A stretch of DNA of 64,000 nucleotides from Microvelia longipes (lineage: Eukaryota > Arthropoda > Insecta > Hemiptera > Veliidae), in the NCBI GenBank assembly GCA_018340805.1, contig JACMZG010000008.1, positions 57,664,509-57,728,508 on the forward strand, given 5' to 3'. The notes under the pieces are model-generated. The model was not told where the DNA came from and did no database searches. It worked only from the letters and a program-made list of their open reading frames with translations. How positions within the stretch are numbered: position 1 is the first letter of the stretch; the number at the start of each line of letters is the position of its first letter. Made by a program: the position numbers and the translations under genes. This document shows, one piece after another, positions 12,049-26,973 of this stretch.

Positions 12049-14460
12049 ACATAATTAATATAATTATTTATGTATAATATTTAATAAATTAAATAATTTC
12101 TATTAATCTCTATTCATCAAGCATTTTTCGCGTCATCTAACTTTAAATATTACAGTACTTGAAAAATAAAAAAAATATTTTCATTTTAAGTCTGAGCAGT
12201 AATTAAACATTTAAAATCCTGAAAGATTTTCGTATTTTTGAGAAATATTTAAATTCAATAAGAATAGTGCAGTTTTAGTTTTTTTTAGAGTATGCAAACT
12301 TTAACTAAAGTGTTATGGAAACTTATGTGCTTAAATTTGTAGACTAAAATGCCGATGGGTATTTACTTGCCTCTGATACTTTATTCTTGCCTATATTCCC
12401 CGAGGATCTTTTGAAGTAGTAGCATAGTTTATGACCCGAGAGATTAGATAAAAATAAGCTCTGTTACTTATATTTTTGTTAAATTGAATTTTTATATAAT
12501 GTTGATACTTGTTATTTTATCTTTTATTGTTATTTCCTTAAATATATTACGCTTTATAAAATTGCATTTTCCTTATTTATATGTTAAATTAATCAAATAA
12601 GAATTATTTGAATTCCCTCCTCCCTATACATAAAATCAAGGACTATCAGTATAAAGAGTGTCTGTAAACTTAATATTCAGAACTTTTGACGATTTATTTT
12701 TAAAAAATATTCAGGATGTATTCAGTATTGCCAGTGTCTGTCTCTAAAATAGTTAAGTTTTAGATCTTAAAATTTATCAAAGTTATGTATTCATTTAAAA
12801 ACATAAGGATTTAAACAAATCTAGACTGATGTACATTTTATTTCATCTTAAACATTTTCCTTATCACTTGACGAATTAGTACAATGACGCTTTATTACTA
12901 TTCCCTTAAAGTTGTTAGTTTTCCAGTTTGTTTGGTGTTTCCATTGTGTATATAGTAGTGAATTCAAGCTTTTCCTTAGCTGTACATATAACAAACACGA
13001 GGCATTTGCCACTCGCTAGTCATGAATACAAAACAACTTGAGCTACAAATTGCACTTCTCGTTGTAACCAGCAAATTCTTTTTCGGCCCATTGCCTCGGG
13101 GTCTTCCAAGCTATTTTCTTTTCCACTACGTAAATCGTTTTATAAAGTTATTTAAATTAGGATAAAAACCGAATTTTCGGCTGCGTTGTCCATTTGCTCT
13201 AGAAATGTTTGAATTTCCATTACTCCATGACAACCAATTTGCAGTTTTACCTTTTTCAATTTATAAAGTTGGGCTTGACTAGTTTCAATTTAATTTATTT
13301 TCTCTTACAATATTTTAGTATTAAATTTGACTTAGTTCTATAAAAATATGCAAAGTAGATATCAATGAAGGTAAGAGGTCTAAACTATGCTTCTCGCTTA
13401 AGCGTTACTTGGAATTTGCATTCTTATTAACTTTTCTCTCTTTTATTATTATGCATCTATATAGCTACTGAAAAGAATATATTAATACATTTTAAACGTA
13501 TAAACTACGTCAAATTAAAGTTGCGCATGTAAAGAATCATGTTTTTATGTAGAAACTTTGTTGAATATTTCATCTCCAAGGATACCCGGAAAGTCGAAAG
13601 CATGTCTCGTAATCTAGTTTTCTTTATTTAAACCTTCAGAAACACATGTTTAATAACTTTTTCTTATTATTAAGAATAATAAATAACTTAATCTTCAATA
13701 AAAATTTAACTAATTGTTTTAAGTCACCTTACATTACTAAACTTACCTATATTTTTTTTGTGTAAAAAAATATAATTGTAGCTAACGTTCAGTGCAGACT
13801 TACTTGTTTTCAATAAATTTTTTATTTGATCCGCTGTTATTCAAACAAATGATGTATTTTAAAATAAAAAAATACCAAGTACATAATATTATTGAGAGCC
13901 TGCGTCTTTGTAACTCTCCCGTATTTATGACAATCTATACAATCAATTGTCTTAAATTGAAATCTATTAAATTCTACAAAATGGATTGTCGTACATTGAA
14001 ATACTAGTAAGTATAATACTATATAATATATTATTCAACAATTATCAATGTATTAAAGATAAATCTGTAAAATAAAGCGAAATAGTCAACGTTGGTTCAA
14101 GCGATATTTGTTGGAAGGAATTCAAAATGCTCGGTTACATACCATGCTCAATTGCTTGGAATTATTGGGAAATAATAGTTTCGGTTCTAAATCTCTTTGT
14201 ATACCTCCTATAACCGTGTCTAAAGAAAAAATATGCAGTTATATTTTACATTATTCATTATACTTTTATACTCAGTATATTATATTATTACATGTTGTAT
14301 AATGTAATATATAGGTGCCTAGCTAAAATAACGTACCTACCATTTTTTAAAAAAAATATAATAATTGTTTATAAGTGTTAAATTCTTTAAAACATATAAG
14401 AGAAGGTTCAAATATATTGTATATTCAGCCATACCACCTATATGTACTTACGCACCTACG
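12049..14460. other. AT-rich spacer
   Basis: A slightly GC-richer patch (12955-13140) has no recognisable coding or RNA content. The rest is plain AT-rich DNA. Frames at 13.8-14.3 kb show no family resemblance. Confidence 0.5.
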
Positions 14461-14472
14461 TACACACACACA

Positions 14473-14509
<37 letters not shown>

Positions 14510-14544
14510 ACACACAACACACACATTTATATATATATATAATA

Positions 14545-14598
<54 letters not shown>

Positions 14599-14613
14599 AT
14601 ATTATATATATAT

Positions 14614-14668
<55 letters not shown>
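14461..14668. repeat. (CA)n-(TA)n compound microsatellite
   Basis: CA repeats to about 14525, followed by TA repeats to 14668. The apparent 80-residue frames across it are repeat translations. Confidence 0.97.
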
Positions 14669-14671
<3 letters not shown>

Positions 14672-14699
14672 ATTGGTATTAGTGCAGAGCTAACCTCGT

Positions 14700-14780
14700 C
14701 CTCGGGATAGCTCAGTTTGTAGAGCGTGTCCACGTTAAGGGTTGGCTTCCATCATCTTGGGATCGAATCACAGCTCGAGG
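14700..14780 (+). pseudogene. tRNA-like sequence (tRNA pseudogene or SINE head)
   Basis: CCTCGGG at 14700 and CTCGAGG at 14774 form a 7-bp acceptor stem with one G-T pair. GCTC...GAGC forms a 4-bp D stem within the A-box-like TAGCTCAGTTTGTAGAGC. A 7-base anticodon loop ACGTTAA (GTT, Asn) sits on a weak stem. The T loop ATCGAAT sits on a stem with a mismatch. The loop lacks T33, the variable region is about 12 bases, and the B box has a mismatch, so a working tRNA is unlikely. It is wedged between two TA tracts. Confidence 0.5.
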
Positions 14781-14799
14781 CTTGCAATTTAATCGCACT

Positions 14800-14805
<6 letters not shown>

Positions 14806-14856
<51 letters not shown>
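14806..14856. repeat. (TA)n microsatellite
   Basis: About 50 bases of TA immediately 3' of the tRNA-like sequence. Confidence 0.97.
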
Positions 14857-14859
<3 letters not shown>

Positions 14860-16689
14860 ATATATTATCAATACTTATTTATTGATTTCTTACACTAGAA
14901 TTCATAAAAAGACAAATATATATTGAGACCAGAAGTAGTTATATACTTAATGATATACTAATGTTTAATATTATTAGTTTGTTTAAAATTGTTAATTTGT
15001 AGATTAATTAAATTTACATTGTTATAAGGATAGTTTATAAGCTATTTACAAAATATTTGTAGTTTCTCAGCTACTTATTAGTATTAGTTGCTGATATTTT
15101 TTTTTTGTATTTCTTAAATATAAAATATAGGGCTGATAAAATTATCTTTTACATAAAATTGTTGAGATTTAAGATTTTGACCATTTTTAGTATTGTATTG
15201 TACTGTATAAATGAATTGTTTAAATTAATTATCGTTTAAATACCAATTGTAAATTTGAAAAAGATAAATATATAGCAATTGTAGATGTCTATTTCGTTTA
15301 ATTTATTGCTCTTGATTTTAAATGAGTCGATCTAAAATGGTTAAGGCTAACAGGAAAATAAAAATATTAGTCTTAAAAGGAATCAAAATGTGCTACTAAA
15401 ACTTGAGGATCTGAAAAATGTGAAGAATGGGAGAGAGATATTAAGTGTTTGTTAAGTTGATTGAGGTCAAAGAAGACAAGGTTACAGCGGCTTTATATAG
15501 AGTGAGGAAACGGTAGCCTAACTAGCTACCAAAATGACTTCATAATTTTAGTCATTAGCATAAAAGCACTTAACAACACCTCTAAATATTATTTTAACTG
15601 AATAATATAAATTAAAGTATTATACGTTAACTATAAAGGTTATAAGTTGTGGGAGTTTAATTTACTGAAGTATTTGAATTAGCATAAGAAGAGGGTTTTC
15701 ACCTTGCGTCTGTACAATGTGATTAGGGTTAGATGTGCCCTTATACTATACAGCTTTTCCTTTATGTATCAGGTCTTTCTATTCATCGTTTATCCACGCA
15801 CGAGCCTGTCTTGTAAATGGTCTTCTAGACTATCATATTACACTTTTCCTTGTTGAAAAGACTGTACACGTAATGCTATTTTTTATGTGAGAGGATTTTT
15901 GTAAAATAACTTTTAAGTCTATTTTTTTTAAGGAAAAAAATTGTGGAACATGTTACTTCTGTGAAATTTATGTTTTTAGTTGTTATACTCTTAGTTTTTT
16001 AGTTAGTTATTTAGTATATCCTTTTTTATGAACAAAATGAAAATAAAACTTTAGATTAAACGTTTAGTTATTCTGAAATTAATCTTGGCAATTAATTATT
16101 AAACAGTTTCATAACATATTAATCACATAGATCAATTGAGATACTTAGTGCTACGGCGTGCTGAAAGCGATGTGCCCACGCCTATTTTGCAGAGGCAAAC
16201 ACAGAAGACATTTTGGTTTAATAGTCATTTTAGTAGTTTAAACTAGTGGTACAATGCGTAATCATATTACATTGTTAGGTAACTGACTTCAATCTTGCGA
16301 GCTTAAAATCATTTGGTATCCTCCTCAATCATATTTTTACATGCAGATAGATGTCACGGTGAAACTGTCGGTCTAAAGGAAGTAAATATTTTATTTACTC
16401 GTCGGACAAGGAAAAATAAAATAAATATTTTATAATAATTGTTAATGTATCTGTCAGAGGTATTCAAATAAAAATAAATATAATAAAGGAATCTGTATGG
16501 TGCGCTTTCATATACACACTAATTCCAAGAAAAAATTAACTTTGGGTTTCACCGAGATAAAGTGGGGGATTTTGTGGTTAACGAGATTCTTTTGTTTTTT
16601 TTTTTTAAAAATGGAGTTGTGGTTTACACAATTTATTTCTTTAATTTAATTTTTTTGTTTATATTTGAGTCTTTTTAGTATGGCCTAAC
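14857..16689. other. AT-rich spacer with small hairpins
   Basis: AGTAAATATTTTATTTACT (about 16380-16398) is a perfect short palindrome. Before it, GTCACGGTGAAACTGTCGG resembles a phrase at 39.97 kb (GTGACAGCGTGAAACTGTCA). Otherwise nothing is recognised. Confidence 0.45.
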
Positions 16690-16990
16690 CTTCATTTTAC
16701 CTCTGAAAAAGGCTTCCAGGAAAAGAGTACACAAAGTGAGCGTAACTCCGTGTAATGTTGTAAAAAGTGCCCTTTAGGAAAGGGAGTGGCAAAGGTCGGA
16801 AGTGATGTGGGCATACCTGTCCGAAAATATTATTTGTTTAAATCCGCCGCGGAACCGAAGGGTTGGGTAACCAACACAATGGCTCTTTTCAAAGAGTTTA
16901 ATTAAAAAGGAGAGCTTACAAAAGGTAGTGTTACGGCGTCACTAAACTACCGGTACAACAAACCCTCCAGACCGCAGTATGACTAAACAA
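16690..16990. other. GC-richer island of unknown origin
   Basis: A 300-base patch markedly richer in G+C than its flanks. It contains a stop-bounded + frame of 48 codons ending near 16904, the small inverted repeat GTTGGGTAACCAAC, and TGGCTCTTTTCAAAGAG, which resembles a histone mRNA 3' stem-loop but pairs imperfectly. No histone coding sequence precedes it. It could be an unrecognised mobile element or an old gene fragment. Confidence 0.35.
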
Positions 16991-17464
16991 TGACAACTGT
17001 ATCACGCTTTAAGCACTTTATTTCTGTAATTTTATCCTCACATTCACTATAATTAACACTATAACTTTAAAGCAAAACTTAGAGGTAATTAAAAAAAATA
17101 TATAGTATGCAGAAGGACTTTGATTAAAAATGAAGTATTAAAGCAACATTTTAATATACAATATATTGTATTATAGCGCAAGTGTTGTTAAGATTGCTCT
17201 CTTGTCTCTTGTAAATGGAACGGAAGGACAAACCAAAAATAGAGTGTTATACTGCTAGGCTCAGAAATAAATCTTGTTTTACCATAGCAACTATATTTAC
17301 TGGTGAGTTTGGCAAGTTAGTAAAAGGAGCTGAGGTAAAAAATTATTCACGGCCATGTAGTGTATGCTATTTTTTCTGAGGTAAAGAGTAATATTAAAAT
17401 AACATTTACTAAAACTTTTTTTAATTAAGAAGTTTCTTTTTGTGGACTTATAAAAAAATATATA

Positions 17465-17560
17465 AATAAAAACAGGTTAATTACACGAAAGTCCTTTATT
17501 GTTTAATATATAATAACTAAGCTTTCGACTAAAAATTAGTCATCATCAGAGTTTAAAAAA
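17465..17560 (-). mobile_element. Penelope-like element 3' terminal fragment, minus strand
   Basis: On the minus strand: CTGATGATGACTAATTTTTA then GTCGAAAGC, followed by AAACAATAAAGGACTTTCG. It has the same CTGATGATG...GAAAGC architecture as the element at 35.8 kb, with a stem of GACTAA/TTAGTC between the two boxes. Confidence 0.6.
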
Positions 17561-17869
17561 TATAAAATATAAAATAAAATACAATTTTACAAACTACTTC
17601 ATATTGCACCTTGGTATGGTTTGGTAAGCTATGTTTAAAAAACCGTTAAAAACTGTTACATTGAAGAATTTAAAAAAAATCAGTGTTACCAATAATTTTA
17701 GTTGAAAAAACAATATTTTAAACTAAATTAAGATTTAAGAGATCCTTATTAAATTTGAGTAAATGGAGCTTAATTTTTCTACATCTTTTTTAAAATTAAC
17801 ATTCTAAATTAATTCTAAAAATTCTAAATTAACATTTTAAAATTAACTAAATCTTAATTTAGTTTAAAA

Positions 17870-17960
17870 TATTAAACTAACTTCCTCAACTTCCGTCATC
17901 CGAACAACCTCATAAGCGTCATTTTTATAATGAAAAATTGCTAAAATGACTGTAATTTGT
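17870..17960 (+). repeat. fragment of the composite repeat body (right end)
   Basis: CTCAACTTCCGTCATCCG, AACAACCTCATAAGCGTCAT and AATGAAAAATTGCTAAAA match the right ends of the two bodies at 41.5 and 43.55 kb. Confidence 0.75.
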
Positions 17961-18918
17961 AATTTCAAAAATTATAGCTAAGCCATAAAAGTAACTTGGC
18001 GAATATTAAACTAAGGAAGTTAGTTACCACCCGGTACTTTGTAGGGATACCTGCAAAATGCAGGAAATACCTCCGGAATGCAGTAAAGTTACTAAAAGAA
18101 CTTTTATATCCTATTATGTTATTACTTACTATTTCATATTTTCAATGTTATTTCTTAAACATGTTATGTATACATGTTAAATTTCACATTAATGTTAGTT
18201 ATGGGTAATTTAACTTTCCAATTTTAAGATGGAAAACTGTTTGTGCATAAACTAACAACTAACGTAATAAACAGTATTATGCAGTTAATAAGTAAAACGT
18301 CATCATAAAACCGTCGTATTAATTTCATTTAAAGGTTTGTCTAGAAATTTTATAGCGCTAAGCCCATGACAGTTTAAGCTTAGCAATAGATTCTAGCTCT
18401 AGAATAAATTTGTACGTTTACAGGTTAAGACTTTTCTTTATTTTGTAAGTAATTATCCTCTAAATAATATAACTTATGCGTAATATCTTAACCTAACTTT
18501 GTAGATAAATTGTGGTATTTTGTAACTTTTGCCAATAAATAATGTTTTTTAAAAAAATCTATATCTGATGTGATTAAGCGATTATAGACTTCACATGTAA
18601 CAATGGAAATATTTTTCCCATGGTATCTTCTGATTATTTCATTAATTACTCCTTATTATTTTTTATCGTGTCATTATTATAATTTAATTTTTTACTTTTT
18701 TAAAGTCCTCTTAATTAAAAAAAAAACTTTTTAAAGACATGCAAGCACGTGTTTAAATTGGTAGAATAAATTTGCATTCTTATATGCTGTAGAACTTAAA
18801 TAATTAAAGATGCTCTTAAAATAAAATAAAATACCACACTCACTAGTTGTCGCTGTCGCTTTTAAGAGTAAAACCGCTGTGTATGAGTAAAACCACCCTT
18901 GCAGACGTTTGTCTAAAG
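17961..18918. other. AT-rich spacer, nothing recognised
   Basis: No motif or repeat match is visible before the hAT-type element. Confidence 0.5.
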
Positions 18919-19490
18919 CCCAACTCGGTGGTTCCCAACCTTTTTATGTTTTGCAACCCTTTTTCAAAAAAATCACGTTACTTGCGATCCTATAAGCAAA
19001 TTTTACAAACAAAAATTCTATTTCCTAAAATAGAATTTTAGGAAAAGAATCGGATCGCTAAAAGTCGATTCGTACTGAAGAAGTCTCTGATGTGCAGTTT
19101 TTGCTTTGTATTATTTGTGGCATGGTATTTAGCCATCTATTAAGCGTATTTTTGCCATGTGTGCCGTTTCGCGGCTATCTTGCCTTGGCCCCTGCGTGGC
19201 CTCTTACTATTCTAACTAGAATAGGAAGCTAACCTGGGTGTGTAAGTATTATGCTTACATATACATATTATTCACTCTTTTTATTAAATTAACTAATTCT
19301 CATTTATTAATATTTTATTGTTCAGTTTGATAATAATTACTATATTAAAATTTTGTTTAATTTAACTGATAATTTTATTTTAATTTATTTATTTTACCCA
19401 GAAATGTGGCCACCTTCCAATAAACCCTTTGCTACCCCCTGGAGAGTCGTGACCCACCTACATCAAGTTGAGAACCAACAGCCTAGCTGT
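18919..19490. mobile_element. hAT-type MITE
   Basis: The left end reads CGGTGGTTCCCAACCTTTTT then ATGTTTTGCAACCC. The right end, on the minus strand, reads CTGTTGGTTCTCAACTTG and later GGGTCACGACTCTCC. Known biology: CAGNGGTTCTCAACC-type termini followed by G/C-rich GGGTCGCGACCCC-like blocks are typical of non-autonomous hAT elements across animals. Possible 8-bp target duplication: GCCCAACT on the left against GCCTAGCT on the right, which is not exact. The interior is AT-rich and non-coding. Confidence 0.65.
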
Positions 19491-19995
19491 TTTAATCCAT
19501 TACTAATTTAGGTTAATTATTGTTTATCTTTTGATTTTTAACCTTTAAATTTTTGTGATGATCTAGAGAAATACCTTATTCGATGAATCTAATAAATGGC
19601 CTTCCGAAAATTCGCTTCGTAATGTGACTGCAAAGCGGCCCTCATTATGAAAATTCACTGAACGTATGAAAAATGCCATCTAGTAAATAATAATAATTCA
19701 ACAAATAATACAAAATAACGCTTAATAAACAAGGGCCAATTTCTATGCTCAAATTGCGAATTTGTACGGGTAATTATTCGTCTTTTTTAAATTTACATCA
19801 TTTTTAAAATATTGTCTATAATTATTGTCGTAAAAAGTGTTAACAATTTTAAAATATTTCGTGTAAGAGAATATTTGTAACTTTTTACAGTGGTAAAAAG
19901 GTAAAATGTCAACAGACAATGTCAATGACAATGAGTTTTATAATATCATCTAGGTACTACAAAGTCAGTCTAGAACTCTCCATAAGTATATATGG

Positions 19996-20302
<307 letters not shown>

Positions 20303-20788
20303 TTATTTAAAATAGTTTATATTAAGTATCGCAATTTTGTATTAGACGTTCATATACATCTTTTGTGCTGTGTAGATATGATAGTCGAAGTATAATTTGT
20401 CTTATTTTACATTTTATACATTGTAGAAAATTAGTGTTCACGCAATACTTTCTCTATATATACGATAGTAGGTGAGGAATAGTAAACATATTCTATTTTT
20501 GTTACGTAAAATATAAAAGCGGAGAATTTATTTTAGTTTAACAATTTATTTGTTATTTATTAAGAAATATTTATAACATCAATGCAAAGAAAACAATTTT
20601 ACGTACTATTATGTAAATTACACTAACGCGTAATATAGTTAAAATATCACCCTGTTTATACTGGGTTTTTATATGTATATTATAGACATTGCTTTCACTA
20701 TGATATAAGTTAAATAGATTTATAAAAATAGAGTGTGTAGAAAGTATAATTTTTATGATGAGAAAACAATGTAATTGGCTGAAATTAA

Positions 20789-20879
<91 letters not shown>

Positions 20880-20895
20880 ATATATATATATATAA
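20789..20895. repeat. (TA)n microsatellite
   Basis: About 105 bases of TA with ATTATA interruptions. Confidence 0.97.
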
Positions 20896-21060
20896 TCTTT
20901 ACTTGTATATAACATATAGTTTTACAAATAATTATGCGCAATAAATGCAAAAAATGTAGTTTTTTTTATGTATTTATTTTATCAAGGCAAGTTGAATTAA
21001 TTATTATTTATTCTAACTCAAGAAGACTAGTTCGAATTTTTAAACTACGTTTTTTGTACA

Positions 21061-23800
<2,740 letters not shown>

Positions 23801-23880
23801 GTATATATATATATATATATAATATATATATTATATATAATATATATATATATATATGTATATATATATGTATATGTGTG
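23801..23880. repeat. (TA)n microsatellite
   Basis: TA tract ending in GTGTGTGTG. Confidence 0.95.
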
Positions 23881-24609
23881 TGTGCAAGAAAGCAAGCATT
23901 ACAAAGGAACTTCGCCCAGATTATGTGCTTCCGTGAATTTTTGTATTGTTTAAGTTACTTCATTAATAATAAATACACAAAAGTACAATTTATTCAAGGT
24001 ACTTTGAAAAGAATTTAAATTTTTAACAAAGTACCACCATGTTTTATGTCTCAGTTATACTGGAGGACATCTTTTATTTATTTTTCTTTGTGGAACCTAA
24101 AATAGCGTTCATTAAAACAAGCTTATTTTTTTCCTTAGTTTCATAAACTTATTTTGGCTCTAGAAAGAGTTCATTTGCTACATGAATGGTTGTTTTTAGA
24201 AAAACCTTTTATCTTGATAAAGTTGAGTGTCATTAAACAAAAAAATCAAGTTTCTACATAGTATTTTTATTTTTATTTTGTTTTACCTTTTTATATTTTC
24301 TTTTTATTACATTCGATCTAGTTTGATAAATTTTTAAAATACAAGGATGTTATAAATGCAATTTTCTCAGTCAGGAAGAAAAAGTTAAATGGTTTAATTT
24401 AACCAGTTTAATCGAATGACTTTTTTTAAAAAAAATTAGATTTATAAATATATTTTTTTATTTTAAGAATTCAAGTTAAGAGATGTAAAGAAAGTAATTT
24501 TATAAAGTTGGTAATGGAGAATTAGATTCCTGTAAAGGTATTACGACTAGATGGTTTTCTCACCAAACTATAATTACAAGGGTATTAGCCAGTAGTTTTA
24601 GGAAGATTT

Positions 24610-24660
24610 GGTATGATCTCACGTTTCAACAACCTCGGATAATTCTTCTTCAGGAATGAA
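24610..24660 (-). mobile_element. possible Penelope-like terminus, minus strand
   Basis: On the minus strand CCTGAAGAAGAATTATCCG then AGGTTGTTGAAACGTGAG has the CTGANGA...GAAAC layout seen in Penelope-like 3' ends. Only this short block is recognisable. Confidence 0.35.
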
Positions 24661-25954
24661 CTTAGCGGTATCTACAAGTTCTTCATCTTGTTAACTTGTT
24701 TAAACTCTTCCGCGTTGAAGGAAATATCTTGAACTACTCTTTTTTAACTTTCTTTTTTAAAAAAATCACTTTTTTGTAGAATTGTATTTCAATCGTCAAT
24801 TACTCTTGAAAACTAATATTTTACGTAAAATCTTAGTTCTGAGTAAACTCAGAAACTTTTTTACTATTTACTGATTGAAACAAACCAACTCTCATTTATT
24901 CGACTAAGACCGAGCGAGACCACCCTCCGTTTCATAATCTTCCTAGCAAAAACTTTTGACTCACAGTTCAAGGAATTAAAATTAGTCATATTTCTTTTCC
25001 TGGAATCTGATCCTTGAAGATAAATACAGTTTTTTAGGTTGTATTAATCTCCTTCTATTCCTGGATGCTTATATAGTTTTGTTTTATTATTTATTTAGGG
25101 ATTTTTAAGACAATGCCTTCTATAGTTTCCGTCTTATTAGTAATTAATTTTTTTTAAATAATGTTGATTGTATAATAGGTTTTATTGCAGTTACTTCATT
25201 GAGTCCTTATTTAGTTTCATTATCAATATCAAATAAATGCAATTTTAAATAAATAAAAAAATAATTATTAAATTTTTATTTAATTTTTTCTTTAATAGGC
25301 TAATAACTCCGCATAAGATGGTAAATAAATTAATGTTTGGATAAGTGTTTTTTTAAATCTTAAATTATTTCCTTCAAGTATTTAAAGTCCATACTCGCTT
25401 CTCGTTACCTTGAACCTTCAAATACATGCCGGTTCAAGTTTAAAAAAAAATCAAGGTTATAAGTTTTGTAAAAACTTTTTCTTTTAGTTACAATGTAGTT
25501 AAGTTTCGTTTATCGACAGTAACATTGTAGGTATTACTGAACTTAATTATTTTAAGATGCAAGTTAATTTTAATATCCGATGGGATGACATCCGCCACCC
25601 CATATAACTTCATCAATTTAGTATTAGAAGTTAGCTTTTAATGAATTTTCTTTAAAGAAATATCGCTAATGAGGTGGCTCGTATTTTAACTGTAAACGTT
25701 TTTATTGTATATAAATTTTTAATAATTTTCGATATGAATAAGAACATAACTGACCATTTTATAAATATACTCATTCCCGTGGTTTACTTTGCATACGAAT
25801 CTGCTAAAGCTATGTTTACTACTTATTCCTCGTGTAACAACTCTTGTTGTTATTAATATAATTGTTAAGGCCGTGTATCCGAATTGCGAGCGAAATCCTA
25901 AATAGTAATCTAATTGCCGATCCTAATTATATTAGTATATTCTAATTATATTAG
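24661..25954. other. AT-rich spacer, nothing recognised
   Basis: No family member or exon-like block is visible. The 60-codon frame at 25.7 kb shows no domain. Confidence 0.5.
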
Positions 25955-26203
25955 TTATATTCTTTTTATATTGTTATATTTTAATCCTTTAAAACGTGTT
26001 TTCACATGAATAATGTAGTATGAAATTAATAAGTTCAGCTCTTCAGCTCTGATTTTTAAATTTACTATCTTACTTGGTCTTTTTGTTAAGTTACTCTTTG
26101 CTTTTCTCTTGTCTTCGTCGTTAATTCTTTGCCAAAATAGAAGTTGCCTACTGTCAGAACTATGATTGTGCTCTATATTCTGTTCGAAATTGTCTCCATT
26201 CAC
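25955..26203 (-). pseudogene. FLYWCH/MULE-type zinc-finger fragment
   Basis: The minus frame has EHNHSSD, then a charged stretch DEDKRKAKSNLTKRPSKIV. FLYWCH zinc fingers and MULE-type transposase N-termini typically end with HxHNHxxD followed by a basic helix and a P-S/K-I motif, which fits. The upstream cysteine/tryptophan part of the finger is not visible, and the last 30 residues do not resemble the family. There is no good start codon or splice acceptor. Probably a mobile-element scrap; an isolated exon is possible. Confidence 0.35.
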
Positions 26204-26285
26204 ATTAATCTTTAAATATATAATATAATAATAAGAAATTTATTATTTTCATCACATACTACGATTTTTACAATTTACACTGTAC

Positions 26286-26314
26286 AAAAGTATTGTATAT
26301 TTTACAATACTTTT
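26286..26314. repeat. perfect 12-bp inverted repeat
   Basis: AAAAGTATTGTA, a 5-base loop, then TACAATACTTTT. Confidence 0.85.
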
Positions 26315-26787
26315 ACAGCATGCCTATCTCTAAATATTATTTTCTAATATCCTTAGAAAACAAAATTTGAAGTCATCCACTACTTTTAGATCTTTTCCTC
26401 TCTCACTTTTCATTTCTATAGGCAATTAAAACTAACTTATTTTAACTGTCTGTTTCAAGGTATTAATTTAAATAAGCTTATTGAAAACAGATTTAATAAA
26501 ACGTTGACATACGTCTAAAATAAATCATTTCTAGAGCCAATAACAGCCTTAAATTATTGTTTTCAAAATATTTTGGAAAACTTATATAAAGGTTTATTAA
26601 AAGAAAACCTTGCACCTGTATCCGCATAAAGACGATTTTTATAAAAATGTTGGTAAACTATTTGTTTTTTTTTTTATAATCTTTTAATCCATATTTGTTT
26701 ACCGAATTGCAGATGACCCTGCACTTCGCATGCCGCAATTCGGATTCAGCCAATAAAGACGTTATATTTACCGCTAGTTGAAGCAGC

Positions 26788-26973
26788 AATTGAAGAATCA
26801 GCCACCATCGATACTTGCTGTCGGATATAAATATCTATGGACTGGTTTCGGTCCAACTTTATTGGTTGAGAGATCGAATGTTACCCCGCCTGCTGATGAC
26901 AGCGTTAAGTCGAAACCGGTACAGGAATATTGATATCCTACAGCAAGCATCGACTGTAGCTGATTCTTCAATT
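26788..26973 (+). mobile_element. 186-bp foldback element with hammerhead-like core
   Basis: Arms of about 63 bases: the left begins AATTGAAGAATCAGCC and the right ends GCTGATTCTTCAATT. Pairing is interrupted by scattered mismatches. Between them CTGATGACAGCG and GTCGAAACCGG lie 12 bases apart, resembling the CTGATGA...GAAA pair of the Penelope-like termini. No target duplication is certain. A short inverted repeat (CCGAATTGC...GCAATTCGG, about 26703-26744) lies just upstream. Confidence 0.55.

Noticed and set aside
13360..13380. AAGGTAAGAGG on the + strand
   Set aside because: It has the AG|GTAAG word but no pyrimidine tract upstream.
13735..13760. Minus-strand AGGTAAG words (here and near 34622 and 58747)
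   Set aside because: None is preceded by a pyrimidine tract on its own strand; the first follows a run of A and the second lies inside the Penelope-like element.
14700..14780. Functional tRNA-Asn gene
   Set aside because: Mismatched T stem, no T at position 33 of the anticodon loop, an overlong variable region and an imperfect B box argue for a pseudogene or SINE head.
18847..19041. 64-residue + frame at the left end of the hAT-type element as a gene
   Set aside because: It spans the element's terminus and has no transposase similarity.
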